DNA from: Ophioderma brevispina
Taxonomy: Eukaryota; Echinodermata; Ophiuroidea; Amphilepidida; Ophiodermatidae
Assembly: GCA_023653785.1 (NCBI GenBank)
Contig: JAMKCH010043991.1
Coordinates: 62,001-126,000 of the forward strand
Length of the DNA: 64,000 nucleotides
Reading direction: 5' to 3'
In this document: positions 33,894-47,300 of the stretch, piece by piece
Layout of the letters: every line of letters begins with the position of its first letter
How positions within the stretch are numbered: the first letter of the stretch is position 1
Made by a program: the position numbers and the translations under genes
Notes under the pieces: generated by a model
Database searches by the model: none
The model's input: the letters and a program-made list of their open reading frames with translations, nothing else
Told to the model about the DNA's origin: nothing

Positions 33894-34598
33894 CTACTGT
33901 ATGTACTAAACCATGTCAGTATTTAAGAATCAAAGTGTTCCAAAAGCTAAAGAAGAACCCGACATGTCATGATCACTGCTAAAAATTTCCTAAGTTCTTA
34001 TGCTTTGTGGGCTAAAATGAGTGGTGAAATTCAGGGTTTTATGTGTAACAATAAGGATTTTTGTGTGGATCAACATGGCCATAATATGGACAAATTTCCC
34101 AAACTGATGCATTGTGGGATTGACTCAAAACCCTCTAGAGCACGATCCAGTGACGAGTATACAAATACAACCTGGTTTGAAAGAGGGGAAGCTATCTGCA
34201 ACACACTTGCCCAAAGTGGTGGCAGGGTGCGGTGAGGGAGTAGTTTTCAATCGTTCAACCCAGAGACGGTATTTTTCACAACTTCTCTCTCCTGAATAAA
34301 CTGTTTTTGTTTAATTTTAAAAACTAAGTTTTTTGAACAAAAATCACAAATTATTCGGTAATAAACACCAGGTTGACTTGGTATACATTCTTCATTAATT
34401 TCATAGCTTTGGTCATCCAACACCCAAGAATAAAAATGTCGTATTTTCATACCACATCCAATCAAAAAACAATAACTGCTTTTAGTACCCCTTGTTTTCT
34501 TATAAATTCTCATTTTCCTTTCTTGGAAAACATTTTTTCAATGACATGTACAACATAATCCCTGCGAGATAAGTGTTTGTTTCTCATAGTTTACTTAC

Positions 34599-34662
34599 CG
34601 AATGAAACTCTCTGTGTTAAATGTGATGGTGTCTCTTTCTCTTCAAAGTTTCTTGTTCGAAA
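34599..34662 (-). CDS. Candidate exon FRTRNFEEKETPSHLTQRVSF
   Basis: After acceptor GGGTGACAG, 64 bases run to a strong donor GTAAGT. Only the phase-0 frame is open through the whole exon and it ends in phase 1. The peptide begins FRTRNFEEKE and continues TPSHLTQRVSF. Human SH3BP2 has an FRSFSFEKP-type segment between its linker and SH2 domain; similarity to it is suggestive only. The pyrimidine tract is weak. No neighbouring candidate accepts a phase-1 join, so either another exon exists or this is a pseudo-exon. Confidence 0.42.
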
Positions 34663-34945
34663 CTGTCACCCTTCACAGGCCCTCTTCTGTATAAGTTACA
34701 AACCACTGTTAACATTGATATAAATCAATATTATGGGCAATATTATTGGGTACGTACATGTACCGGCAGTCGCATCCTGGTGAATAATGGAATTTCACTT
34801 GGTTTTCCTAACAGGGGGCAGTAGCGGGGACACTGATTATTGGAAGTTTTGTTACGGGTAATGTTGCGGGCCCATTAGAACCCCCATTTCTCATCTCTTT
34901 CACAGTTTCCTAAGAGCCCCAGTTGAGCATAATTCCAGTTCTTAA

Positions 34946-35185
34946 AGGTTGCACGGGATTTTCGGGAACCCATAATTTGGTCATATGTAGTGATTTCATA
35001 TAGATACGACCCCTAGATTTCTGACTGTCTTTGGTTCACGAATCGCCTTGAAAGTGAAAATAAAATGTGATTTTCATTTTCCCCCCCCTTAATTTCAATT
35101 AAAACAATGGCTGGATTTTTGTTATTTTGCTCCCTATACGAACTTAGAATTGCCGCATTTTTGTACCTCAAGAATATTTTTCGCC
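34946..35185. mobile_element. Family A copy, truncated at the right
   Basis: After TTAA at 34942-34945 it reads AGGTTGCACGGGATTTTCGG and follows family A through 'tagtgatttcatatagat', 'gctccctatacgaa' and 'tttttgtacc'. It then breaks off into unrelated sequence. Confidence 0.65.
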
Positions 35186-38100
35186 GAAGGCGTCTAAGAA
35201 GGAAATGGCACCTAATTTATACAAACCCCAATTGGCACCCTAATCTCGCGCCATTATCTAGTGCGTGTTTCCTTCACTGTATTAATACAAATTAATTCCG
35301 CCTAATTGGGCGCTGTATTACACTGATCCATTGCTCCCGCCCGTTCTAGCAAATTTTTGATGACGTTTACCTAATACATTTATCTTAGCAATGATGGAAA
35401 ATTATGCCATTGCTGTATGGTAAGGTAGAACGTAAACTGATTTACTCCCCTGTGGGCGAATAAGCTGCGCCGTAAGTTTACGAAATTATGATAGAAACCT
35501 AAACTATATTTATGGATTATACCCGCAAGAAGATATTAAGAAAAATGAGAGGTTGTGGTTTCTCAGAATGCGAAAGCACATCCAAACTTGTTGTCCCACT
35601 AGTATAGCCCCATGCATACAGACGGTAAATCTAAGCTCCCTGTCCCAACTGCGCTTGCGTGTTTGCTAATTAATCATCCCAGTTAGGATATCCCTTGACG
35701 TAGTAACAATCTCTGAAGTTCGGCATTCGTCGGCCGAAGTAAGGATTTTCCGCAGTTTGACATAAGCTTGACAAGCTTGGGATATTGTCATGATTCTACA
35801 TCGGTCGGCTACGAATCTCCCTTCGTAAACGCCCAATGACTTTCATTATGATTCTAATTTTTCATGTTATCCTTCAAGTATTTAATGTATGAGATGGCTG
35901 TCCATTTTTCTGTGGGATCAGCGTACCTTGCGACCATTAGGGTGGATCCGTGTTCATGGGGGGTCGTGTCGTCACTGTGCGTGTTCCCCCCTTCTCCGGA
36001 TCGTAAACATTCGAACAAGCAAACGTGCAGTAAATCACCACCGAAAAAGCATCTCAATGTCCCTTCATTTCCCTAACCTTTGTGTATTGAGGTATGTTAA
36101 AACTTATATTGAATGATTGCACGATTAATAGTGAATTTTCCAGAATCATTCGCAATTGCGACTATGGTTTAATATTCACTGAAATGAATATGGTTTGCAC
36201 GCTCCATATGGCCAACGACATATGTCCTGATGGTGTATCACGGTACGAAAAGCCATTGTAAGCTATTTCAGTGTGGCGCTAGCTAAAATGTATTGCGCTT
36301 CATCGTACCTATGGGGCTGGCATTGGAAAGAGGTACGGGAATGTGCGGACCTTAAGGGGGTCCACTGGCGTCATTTCCATACAATAATATGATTATTGAA
36401 ATCACAACACATAGTTTCTTTTTATACAATCAAGTGAATATACCAAAATGTTTGGTATGATGTAGCTTTTTTCAATGTAGTTTGTCGGAATCATATCGAC
36501 CTCCGTAATGCTAATTAGCAGGGTCCAAAGGTCACCCGGCACCACGAAAATCAGAAATTCAAAATGAGCAATTTCCCCCCCCACACCCCCCCCCAGCCCC
36601 CCCTTTATCTCAAAATATAACGTTATTTGAACATTTTGTGGGGGTCTTAACAATTACTATGGCCAGGATCTGTGGATCCTATGAGATATGAGAGGTCGTT
36701 ACGAAATTATATTCCATTTTGCGATTGCGAACCTTCAACCTTCTCTCGCCCTTTTTTGCGCTTGGTGACATACAAAATCAATGTACGCAAAAACTAAAGT
36801 TTATACAACCTCCTCTCTAGGTTCATAGTTGTCTCTAAACTAGTTTTGGCTGCTAAATTTGAAGTCAATAGGTCAAAGACCCGTTAGAGCTCAGTGGCGG
36901 GGGTGGCATTTTGCCAACCTCGAAAATGGCCAAAAAAAAGATGTAGGCACTCAAAGGTCCGGAAGCGTTTAATTGTTTTTAATACATTATTAAATTAATT
37001 ATTGCAATTTTGTGTTTTTTATTCTAAATTTAGTCAATTCTAGTATAATACTATTTTTGAATTAAAACAAATCTGTAACTGGTCACTTTTTACCCCAAAG
37101 TATTGTATTTTGTAATTCTCTTCATATTACTGTCTTGGAAAAACATGAAAAACAAGTCACCCTAGCTGCTTGAAAAACAATACAAAACATAAGAAACGTA
37201 TTTTCTCTGTGTCGATGCGTACACATCGAATCAGCCATAACATTTTGAGACGATTACCAAGGATAATTGGTAGTTTCCAAAGGGCACTAAAATGTCTTTG
37301 GAAGAGCCAAGCCCATTTTACTGTAGTTATTATTTCGATCGACATCATTTTTATTACATGTGCATTGCTCTAGATGCTGGTTTATCTACATTTAGTCTCT
37401 TTTACATGCCATGTGCAATATTTTTGTTATCCGAGTTCAAATTTGGCTTTTTAATTGGACCCTACCCAGTGGTAAATAAGGTTATTTTTATGACTTTCAT
37501 GGGTTATCCAGGTGAAACAATTTTTAACTTGAAAAAAATATTTTTATTATAATAACTTATCTCTAATTGTATTTTTATTCATGTTTTTTTTTATTTTACT
37601 ATGTTATGTGCAATTATTTATTTTTAATTTTGTTCTTAAAACATAACCGAATAAATCAATCAATACACTAACACGTGTAATAGCTAATCTCAATTGAAGT
37701 CCTTCATATAGAAATCACATCTTATTGTTATGTAAAGCTCATGTTTTGGAAACCTGTGAGATTTACTACATTTTGATTGAAGGCGCATAGAAAGAAATAT
37801 GAGTTTATGATCATATTTTCATATTGGTATCTGTATTTAGTGAAGTTTTCTTTATTGTTTCAGGGATCAAACACAGTTGTTGTATATTGAAGGATGACGA
37901 CAAGAGTAGAAGTCAATGAATACCTTCTTTTCATTCTTTTCCGCTATTGCATCAACGTTGTTAGTGGTATGGTTATTATTTCGATTACTAGAATAACTGA
38001 TCACAAAGTCGTGATCGCCCAACAAAAAGTGGCTTTCCGTTCAGCACTGAGATTCGCGAGTTTGTCATGTCAGTTTTCCTTATCTCTTTAATGCATACAC

Positions 38101-38454
38101 ACGAAACACCAAGCTTTGTATTCTTGCCCAACATAAAAATTAGTGACATTATCTATATGACTTAAAAGTACCCTAAACCACATGAACATTGCTTCAAGTA
38201 AAAGAAACCTCATAATCTTAAGTGTAACAAACTCCTCCAATTGTCATTTGATTGCTTCAGAGTTTAAAGAACCCCCCAAACTATGGTCAATATCACTATC
38301 TCCATGCATGATGTCCAGCCCCGTTTATACTATGATAGCAGTGTTTTTAAGCAAAATCTCTGCACAGAAACTGCCCCAATAGCTGACATCACTGACAGAG
38401 ATAGCGCCTGGACCATAGGTAAAATAACGTTTCCAGATGAATCCTAGGCGTTGT
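35186..38454. other. Intronic sequence, no features supported
   Basis: Three kilobases without a recognised gene or element end. There are poly-C runs near 36576-36602. Short frames (35854-36116, 37292-37552, 37894-38091) lack splice context or motifs. Confidence 0.45.
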
Positions 38455-38586
38455 CCTTTTTTGAAAGACATTTCTTTTACAACGACTAATCCTTTCACAT
38501 GGGGACATTCTGATAGAAAGCTTTACATTATGCAAAAATAGATTTTTCACATGTTTAGGGACACCTGTTATGTGAATCCCTTGAAC
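38455..38586. mobile_element. Family A right-end fragment
   Basis: 'agacatttc', 'ctaatcctttcacatggggacattctgatagaaagctttacat' and 'tttagggacacctgttatgtgaat' match the family A right half. Confidence 0.5.
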
Positions 38587-38647
38587 TCTAGTTCCCTTTT
38601 GGGAAAAGTTTTGCCAAATTTCAAAAAAGGACAAAAAATAAAAAAAA

Positions 38648-38742
38648 TATTTGACCTTTGACCTAACATATGACGGATCCCAATGTGCACCTATGAGCAC
38701 AAGTTCGGTTCCATTATTTAACTTCAACTTTTTCAATTGTGA
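38648..38742. mobile_element. Family C fragment with one DR1
   Basis: 'tttgacctttgacctaacatatga.ggatcccaatgtgcacctatga' and 'cttcaactttttcaatt' match the right half of the DR1-bearing element. Confidence 0.6.
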
Positions 38743-39224
38743 CGATGCACAGGTGGACTACTGGTGGATCACAATAGGAATAGGGAGTGGAAAGGGTCGC
38801 AAATCCATTTCATTTTGGTAGATTTCTGATACTAAAATCTGTTTTTACCATCCACACTGCAATATTATCTGATGAGGTCATGGTTACAACACACCACCAC
38901 ACCGCCTTTTCCAGACCAATGATCTAAATTATATATAACCTAGAGAAAGGCAGATTTTCCTCAACGCATATATTTGAAGTGCCCCAAAGTATTATAATGA
39001 AGATCATGTCCTGTTACTGTACTTCATATATAGGTTTTGGGGGTACCCCCCTATTTGGTTTTCCATATCGTCATATTTTGGAAAGTCCTTATATGCATTT
39101 AATGAGGCACGGGGCAAAAAAGTAATTATACGTTCAATCTCGTGCATTTAGGCAAGTGAAAAACAACACACTGTATGCCACAGTGCTGTCCCAACTCATT
39201 ATATCTTTCTTCAAGCAAAATTAA

Positions 39225-39830
39225 ACTGGGGTCTCTGGATATTGTGCATTTGATGCAGGTAATCTTTCAGAGGTATGGTTTTTCTTCCAGAGATTGTTAT
39301 TTTTTTGCAAATTAATTGGCAGAAAATCAGACTTTTTGGCTTGTCGGATAGACTTTGAATCCTGGGTGGGGCACTCACATATGAAAATTCTGATATGGGT
39401 GTACGGCTTCCGCTTCTCCAACCCCAGGGTCTTCGGTTAAACAAGGACTGAAAAAAAATTAGGGGTCTCTTTGGGTGAGAGAACAGCCAATTGCCCCCCC
39501 CCCCCCAAAAAAAAATTGTGGTTTTCAAAGTTACACAATTAGCAAACATTTTCCGCAAAAATTAGGGTCTTTGGGTGGAGATTATTTACAAAATTTTCTC
39601 AAAATAAAGCTCTTTGATGAAATTTTAAAAATGTATTCCCCGAAATGGGGTCTTTTTTTTTTGGATGACTGTTGTAAAATTTTCCACAAATCTGTGGTCT
39701 TTTGTGAAATTAAACAAAAAAAGGTTCTTTGGATGAAAAGGATGCTGAAACAGGGGTCCTTCAAACAGCCTACATTCTCGTACCTTCCAAGATGGGAGTA
39801 CACCCCCGCCCCCCCCCCCTCCCCTGTCCA
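39225..39830. repeat. Degenerate GGGGTCTTTGGGTG repeat block
   Basis: Words such as 'ggggtctctttgggtgaga', 'agggtctttgggtggaga' and 'ggggtctttttttttggatga' recur every 60-80 bases between poly-C runs. Frames on both strands here are repeat products. Confidence 0.5.
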
Positions 39831-40873
39831 CTAACCTGATGAGATTACCTCCTAATAACTCCTCCTCCTATTGTTAATTGAACCCATTATTTGGTATCCT
39901 TGGCCCTCCTGACCGTATGATACTAGGCTCCTCTTCTGGCTCTTGGGCTTAAAGAATAATCACTGTCATTCACTGTTCGTTGAGCGACAGAATACTTTTT
40001 AACGAGAGGATATTTCACGAGAAAGAGTGTCAAAGCCTGGATTATCCTCAAGGCCTTAGAATGCAAGGGAAGGATGCCGTTCTGGCCTTGTTATGTTTTG
40101 GTTTCAGATTTTGTTAAAATTGTGAAGGTTGGTCCCAAACTGGTCTGGTGAGCTTGGTAAAAACTGGTGGAAGTTTCCATAAACTGACCCCAGACACCAA
40201 AAGGTCTGACACTTTTTCTGACACACTTATGAATTTTGGAAACCCTTCACAGAATAAATCACAAGGTTTCTCTTCCGATTCGGTTTCTGACATTCACTGT
40301 CAGAGTGTCCGGCAAAAGTGTGCCAGATTGGTCAGGTTACGGAACTCCCAAACCCTGGCCCCAATGTTAATTTTGTCAAATAAATATGGACCACACTCTC
40401 AATTCCTTGTTGTGTTTTGATTTTCTTCATTTTACCACACTCTTTCACAAGCCTCATTTTAGACCTCTGTTGAGTTTAGAGCCATGCCATCCCATCAAAC
40501 CAGGACCTGACTAGGCTTGTTGCAGACTCATTAGAATGTTTTTTTCAGATTCCAAATATGGTCCCTAAATTGCCATAATCCCCTGGGCCCTACTCTACCT
40601 GCTTTTCTATCAACATCTAGCACTATTATGATTGTTACTGAAGGTATGCAAATGACTGAAGCAAATCAATATACTGTAAGAATGTTTGTATGTTGTACAC
40701 AGGATAAATAAAGAAGGCACTATATTGATGGTTACTCAGAGGGTTGTCTCATGTTGTGTCCTGAATGAGCCAATCAGACAGATTGTCTCATATGTGGTAG
40801 TGCCCAATTCTTTTAAAAAGAATTAGCATGGGAAGTAGGAATTAGCCGGCGATAGACCGCAAAAATGGAAATA

Positions 40874-41215
40874 CGTGTTGTTCCTAATAAAACGCCCCGC
40901 TCTAATAAACACCCCCCCTACGATTTTTGGAAAAACAATTCAAGAAAATGAGGTTAGCTACCAAAATCGATGATTTAAAGGCCAGGACTGTCGTAATCTG
41001 TATCATAATCACTGTTGTCATCATTGCTTTCTACAAAGTACAAAGTCTCTTTGTGGATTTAATGTGTATAATGATATCTGGACCCTAGTAATCTTTTATA
41101 AACTGGTAAGGTGATTTTTGTGGGTATTTTTGACTTTCCAATTTTTTGACTGTAATTACACGCCCCCTCTGTTGAAAAATGCACCGACCCCGGGGCGTGT
41201 ATTAGGAACAATACG
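40874..41215. mobile_element. MITE with CGTGTTGTTCCTAATA ends, family E copy 2
   Basis: Left CGTGTTGTTCCTAATAAAAC and right, complemented, CGTATTGTTCCTAATACACG. It is more intact than the copy at 10201 and of nearly the same length (342 against 341). Confidence 0.82.
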
Positions 41216-41722
41216 GATCCCACTGGCTATATAAACTTTCATTTGATAAAAGCATAACATCTGGTGGAAAATTTTAAGAAGAGCTTTTTCACAGGGGGTA
41301 TAGTATGGGGGGGGGGAAGTTAAAATTAAAATGCAATATATCGGACTCATGCACAACTACATGTGCACTAACAATTGTTTATTAAAACCAAGGGAAAACC
41401 AAACTAATGCTGTGGCCCTTTATTATGAACGAAGTCTCTTTCAAGCATAACAACAATTTCAGAATTGCATGTAAATGCCCGTGCAACACAAGCGGTTGTA
41501 ATTTCTCTTTGCCCAAGACTATTTACCACTGGGCAAAAGTCACATTAGTGATTTGGACTGCTGTGCTGTTTTAAAATCAGTACCCAACAAGTTTAAAAAT
41601 AGTGAGTGGACGACATTTGCCCTACGTCAAAAGGAGCCATGTACTCTTATCCTGGTTCTTAGAAATGATTGTGACTTTTGACTAGTTTAAAATAGGTTGA
41701 AGTTAAAATGTGCATTTCTTAA

Positions 41723-42059
41723 GAAACTACAGTGATTCCACCCAAAAGGGTTGAAATTTGCAGAATATCTTAAAAGTGAAGGCTAAAGTCTGAAGATTCT
41801 GCACGTATTTTTGAATGATAAAGTGATAGAAAGAAAGAAAACACAGTGCTCAAAAAATATGAAACTCCATTCAATTAGGTGTTGTAGGAAGTGTCGCCGG
41901 ACAGAATAAGTTAAATATCTGCATTTTGTGTTTATTATGCCTGATTACAGTCTCCCTCTTGCCAGTATATGTTGGGATACCTAGTTTGTTACAGAGTGAA
42001 AAAATCTTGATTTGTTGATGATTTTAAATTTTGATTAGCAAATCATCTGATCAGTGCCT
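41723..42059. mobile_element. TTAA-flanked MITE, family B copy 3
   Basis: TTAA at 41719-41722 and 42060-42063. The interior ('gaaactccattcaatta', 'gttgtag.aagtgtc', 'ttaggataccta.ttgtta' forms) matches the copy at 62140. Its ends are more diverged. Confidence 0.65.
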
Positions 42060-42239
42060 TTAACAGCAGCAAAGTAAGTTAAAAAGACGTTGGTGAAAAA
42101 TGAAAACAAATGGCAATGTTTTAAGTCATGTATGTTATGAACAAAATAAACATTTCTTTGACCAGATTGAAAACAGCATACAAAAACACAACACAAGGCG
42201 AACTCGATTATGCGGATTCGTAAAATATGTCCCCGCCGC

Positions 42240-42770
42240 CGAATGTCAAAATAGATGCAACTACAACATCCCACCCATCCCAAACACCCGCAAAATCCCC
42301 ACCCCCTCCCAACCACCCCGAAAAACCACCACCCCCCCCTCCTCAACAGCCTGCAGGCCACCATCCTCAACAGCTGCAGGCACCAACCCCCTCCCCAACA
42401 CCCCCACCAACTACCCAACATTCTCGAAACACTCCATCCCACCAAAACACCCCACCCCCCCCTAATTTTAAAAAAAAAAAAAAAAAACCCCACCCCCGCA
42501 ACACCTCAATACACCACAACACCCTCACCCCATCCCCAACCACCCTGGCAACACTCACCATCTCCCTAACACCTGCAAAACACCTTGACTCACCCCAACA
42601 CAATGCAACAACCGAACCTCCCCAACACAATGCCAATCCACCCCACCCACTCCCCAATCCCCCTCCCAACACCGATTTCCCCTTCCCAACATCCATAATC
42701 CCCCTTCCCAACACGCCGCAACACGCCCCAACACCCCACTCCCTCCCCAACACCCGAACATTCCTCCCCA
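42240..42770 (+). repeat. C/A-rich satellite-like tract (CCCCAACACC)
   Basis: Over 500 bases are almost devoid of G on the plus strand, built of CCCCAACACC and CCACCCC words with a poly-A run at 42470-42486. A 210-residue plus frame (42227-42859) is a Pro/Thr/His homopolymer by-product. The minus strand is rich in GGGTG runs able to form G-quadruplexes. Confidence 0.85.
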
Positions 42771-42933
42771 TGGCTAGTAGTCTTAGTGTAGCGAAGGAAT
42801 TTTGCTATCTGACCGTCCGTTATACGAGAAGATTACAGCAATTATGCATATTTAATTAGCTCATTTGCATACCTAGAGTGGCATATAAACAATACTTTTA
42901 AATTGAAACCAAGGAGGTTCTCGAACCAACAAA

Positions 42934-44169
42934 GGTCTCCCCAGCCCCGTCGCGATAGAAATGGAGGGAAATATAATTTTAAAATCACAGGGATAATTGT
43001 GTGGAAAAAGTGGTTCTCAAAACCACTGAGGCTGCTGCAATAGCAGTTGCAATTTGACGGTACCAATTGTTGATTACATTGACCATACAACTATTTGTTA
43101 GTTATTTGACCTTAGATGGACCCTACTTGACCTTGAAAAGACCGTCAAAATTTTCGGCAATGAATGCTTACTACACCCATCAGTTTTCATGACCATTAAT
43201 ACCATGGGTAGGGATTTGACATTGGATGACCCCACATGACCTTGAAAAGGCCATCAAAATTTGGCACGGAATGTTGGACCACACCCACCAAGTTTCATAT
43301 CCTAACCACATACTTAGTGATTGACCTTGGAGGACCCCACAGCCCTTGAAATGACCTGCAAATTTTTGGCACGAATGCTGACCCACACCCACCAAGTTCA
43401 TCATCCTACCACAACTTAAGTGGTTTTTGACCTTGAATGACCCCACATGACCTTCAAATGGTTTGGCAGTGAATGCTGACCACCCCCCCCAGTTTATTCA
43501 TCCTACCACCATTGACAAGGGGTTATCAATGTTTCTCCCATTTTGACATTGAATGAACCCAACATGACCTTGAAGAACTTCAAATTTTGGCCAACTGAAT
43601 GTTGACCCACCCACCAAGTTTCAGCATCCTACCACCAATGACCAGGGCCCTCTACAATTTAATTCCATTTGACTGATGACCCCGCATGACTTGAAATGAC
43701 CGTCAAATTTTTTCGGCACTGAAGGTTGACCACACCCACCAAGTTTCATCATCCTGCCATATTGCCAAGGCTTATAGCAATTAATCCATTTTTGACCAAA
43801 TTGGACCCATTTTGACCATATTTGGACCTTTGACCATGCCACATGACCCATCTCCGAAACTCATCCGCCGCCTATTTGCGCAACTTCTATGTGCGAGGAT
43901 GGGACACACCAATGCTTAGATAAAAAGATATCGTGTTACAAGGTTTGTAGCAAGTTAGCCCTATTTTTACCTATATTGACCTGTGACCAGGCATGACCCA
44001 CTTCAGACTCTACAGGCCAACGCGTATTGAGATACATCTATGCTCTGCGAAGATGGACACCCACGCTGCTAGATCCAAAGATATAGCGTGGGACACACAC
44101 ACAACGCTCCACGGACGAACGAAGAGCATTTCTAGAGTCCCCCTTCGCCAACGAAGTTGGCGGGGGACC
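42934..44169. mobile_element. 1.2-kb inverted-repeat element, family D copy 1
   Basis: It begins GGTCTCCCCAGCCCCGTCGC and ends with the hairpin CGCCAACGAAGTTGGCG then GGGGACC; the two ends are inverted. The interior is a tandem array of about 110-120-bp units: TGACCTTGAAATGACC, 'aatgttgaccacacccaccaagttt', 'catcctaccac'. No transposase frame is present. The copy at 55035 matches. Confidence 0.75.
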
Positions 44170-44319
44170 AAAAAAGATGGTTGCCCCATGAAAACTATTA
44201 TGCAGTGCATTAATTTTGGTATCGATGTATAGTGTTTCCACAATTATCGCAATTACGCTGATTTTTGATATTAATGGTTCTCATTTGCATACTCAATTTG
44301 CCGAAATACACCAAAATCT

Positions 44320-47300
44320 AATAGTTAGTGGGTTTAGAAGGGGACCGTTCGTGCACCCCCTGAAAATAAATTCTAAGCAATGTCACTATATCAGAAAAAA
44401 AATGCGTAGAGAAAAACGACTTAGCTATGTTAAAAAATAAAAAAGTGTCCCACGTATCCATTTTATGCAAATGTGAAAATTACCCAGAGGTCCCATGCTG
44501 AATCATATGCAAATTAGGGTCGTCATACGCAAAAATCAAGATTGAGCATTTGTGGCCAGATTTCACATACCTGCTCCACATGAGTAACGAGAACTATGTT
44601 TTAGGGTTGAGGGTAATTTACAAGGCACTCATAAATTATGTTTATTTGTCATAAACATGTTCACCTGCAAACACTAAGACTATGCAAATTAGGACCTTCA
44701 ATGTCGATAGTCTCGTTTTGTGGGTAATTATAAGAAACGTTGATGGCCAAGTAAATTTAGACTTCTATACATAATAGATAATACTTGTAGCATTTCCTTT
44801 AAATTCAAGGTATGGAATGATACAAGACTAATGCGAGACTACGATACTGTGTTGTTATCATGCCGAAAAGCAAACGTGAAGAACAGAACTCTACAGTCTC
44901 CAATGACTCTCTGCCAACATGCAAGTGTGATATCCATATTGTATCACGGTAGTTTTAAACCCTCCGTTTATTTAAAGGAACTACAGGAGAAAAATTACTT
45001 GGCCAAAGGCATTTCTAAAATCATCCCAAAACAAGATTATCAACATTTAGACTTACAAATCCTTACTCATTAAATACTTTTTAAAAAGCATTAAGCATCG
45101 TAGTAGTTTTACACCCTTAAATTGACAGGAACTGCAGGATAAAGATTGGAGCAGCTTCATATTGAGTGACATCTTCGACAATCATTATAAGTCCCCATAT
45201 CGCATGCTATCAGTCTGTGATCAAATACCTAACTGTGATCAGCAAAAAACTCTGATCTTGAACGAGTTGGATATCATCATCTGCTGGGAGATGATACACA
45301 ACCGGAAGTATCAACTTCATAGAGGCATCGCCCCAGTAGATTGTCTGCCGGTGGACTCATCTTCCCACCAGAATTTATTTTCCGTGACAAAGTAGAGGTT
45401 AAAGGCGTTACCCACAAATCGCCCTCAAGTCTACTCCTCTTGGAAGAGCAAAGGGAGTCACAGGTCCAAAAAATGGGTCTGGCTCAACTTTATCGAGTGT
45501 CAAGATGTTCAGCAGGCTTTCCATGAGTCCATAGACCTTCCTTGGCCTCTAGCACAGTCGACGCATGGAGCTGGCGTCTGAGAAATTCATACCTGCTGGC
45601 TATATCCGGTTCCTCTGCATGGTAATAGCTTATAAAGATGACTTAGAGATAAGCGCAAAGTTTAAACATCTATGGGCAAGACCTGTACCGTGCATTGCCA
45701 GAGGGAAAATGGAAATCAGTCTCAGATTATGCTCCAAAGCAAGCATCTCACCATGATTCTGCTCCGGTTTGGCCACTGACAGTTTATGATTTTGTTTTGA
45801 GTTAAAACAGCCCTTGCCAGGGCCCTGGTCAAAGAATCAACATAGGCCTCAACATATTCCACTTGGAAAATGGATAACTTGAATAAATCTCTACTCATGT
45901 CCATGGCAGCAACATTTTCAACAGTGCTGCAGCAGCTGCAGGGATCAAGATACAGGAAGTGCAAACGGAGTCGAAAGCCATAAGACAATAATTCTGCCGG
46001 GGGTAGATAGGTTGCAGGGTCAGTTTAGCTTGAAAGTCAACACACCAGAAATTCCCCCACCGTTTCACTCCACGCGCATTGGCCCAAAGTTTCCTGATGG
46101 CTCATCATTCACACCATTTTTTGAGGATAACAAATCTATATCTACTACCATATGCAAGCATATTTTGTATGGCTTTTTATCAGGTTTATTGGCAGCAAGG
46201 CAAGATGCCTGTGCCTGGATTAGGAGCCTTCATCTCTGCAACTGGGACTCCCCACTCAGAAAATCATAACTCGAGGGTCTATGGACTCATTGAAAGCCTG
46301 CAGAATATTGCAACGAAGGAGAGCAACACCTTGACAAATATGAGTGTAAGCTTGTGCAATGGCTTCAGAAACAGTTATTCCCAAAATGCAACTGCATACT
46401 TTTTGTGGTGATCTACCTTTGTAAAGATATGGTATTTCATTGGGTCCTTCTGTAGGCGTTTCAGCGGGTTCTCACTCTGTTTGAAGATATGAGATCCAAT
46501 GTCCTACAAGACTGTAACAAATGCTTTCTGGTTGGCGGCTGGCATAGTCGTTCTCCTTGATTTTATGCTACAATATGGATAGCACAAGACGGATGCGTCG
46601 AAGACCGACGAATCCGTTTCTTCACGTTTTCCGGACGTTTTCTTTTTGGTTTGATTGCAACATGTCACTGTTTAAGTGTTACATTAGTCTTTAATTATTG
46701 CACACATTAAATTAAAGAAAAATGCTTAATGCTTTTTAAAAGTATTTAATGAGTACAGATTTGTAAGTCTAAATGTTGATAATCTTGTTTTGGGATGATT
46801 TTAGAAACGTCTTTGGCCAAGTAAATTTTTCTCCTGCACTTCCTTTAAATTTACTGAGGGTGTAAAACTATCATACATTACAAAATGGATATCACACTTG
46901 CATGTTGGCAGATAGACATTGAAGACTGTAGAGTTCTGTCTTTCGCGGTTTCTTTTCGGCATGATAACAACACAGTATCTTAGTCTCGCATTAGTCTTGT
47001 ATCTTTGCTTACCTTGAATTTAAAAGAAATGTTACTAGTGTTGTCTGGATTTGGATTGGTTTTAACTCCAGCAAAACAGGGTCCCATCACGCTAGAGTAT
47101 TATGCATAGATGTGCAAGTCTAAATTTACTTGACCAACAAAGTTTCTTACAATTACCCCAAAAACGAGACTATCAACATTGAAGGCCCTAATTTGCATAT
47201 TCTTAGTATTTGCAGGTGAACATGTTAGTGACACATGAACATAAATTATGAGTACCTTTTAAATTATCCTCGACACTCAAAACATAGGTCTTGTCGTCTT

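Noticed and set aside
36402..36653. Minus-strand frame with glycine runs
   Set aside because: It spans poly-C runs, and there are no splice sites or motifs.
39211..39834. Overlapping frames of 66-119 residues on both strands
   Set aside because: They track a degenerate GGGGTCTTTGGGTG repeat and poly-C runs.
42227..42859. Longest open frame in the window (210 residues)
   Set aside because: It is a translation of the C/A-rich tract, Pro/Thr/His-rich throughout, with no start context or domain.
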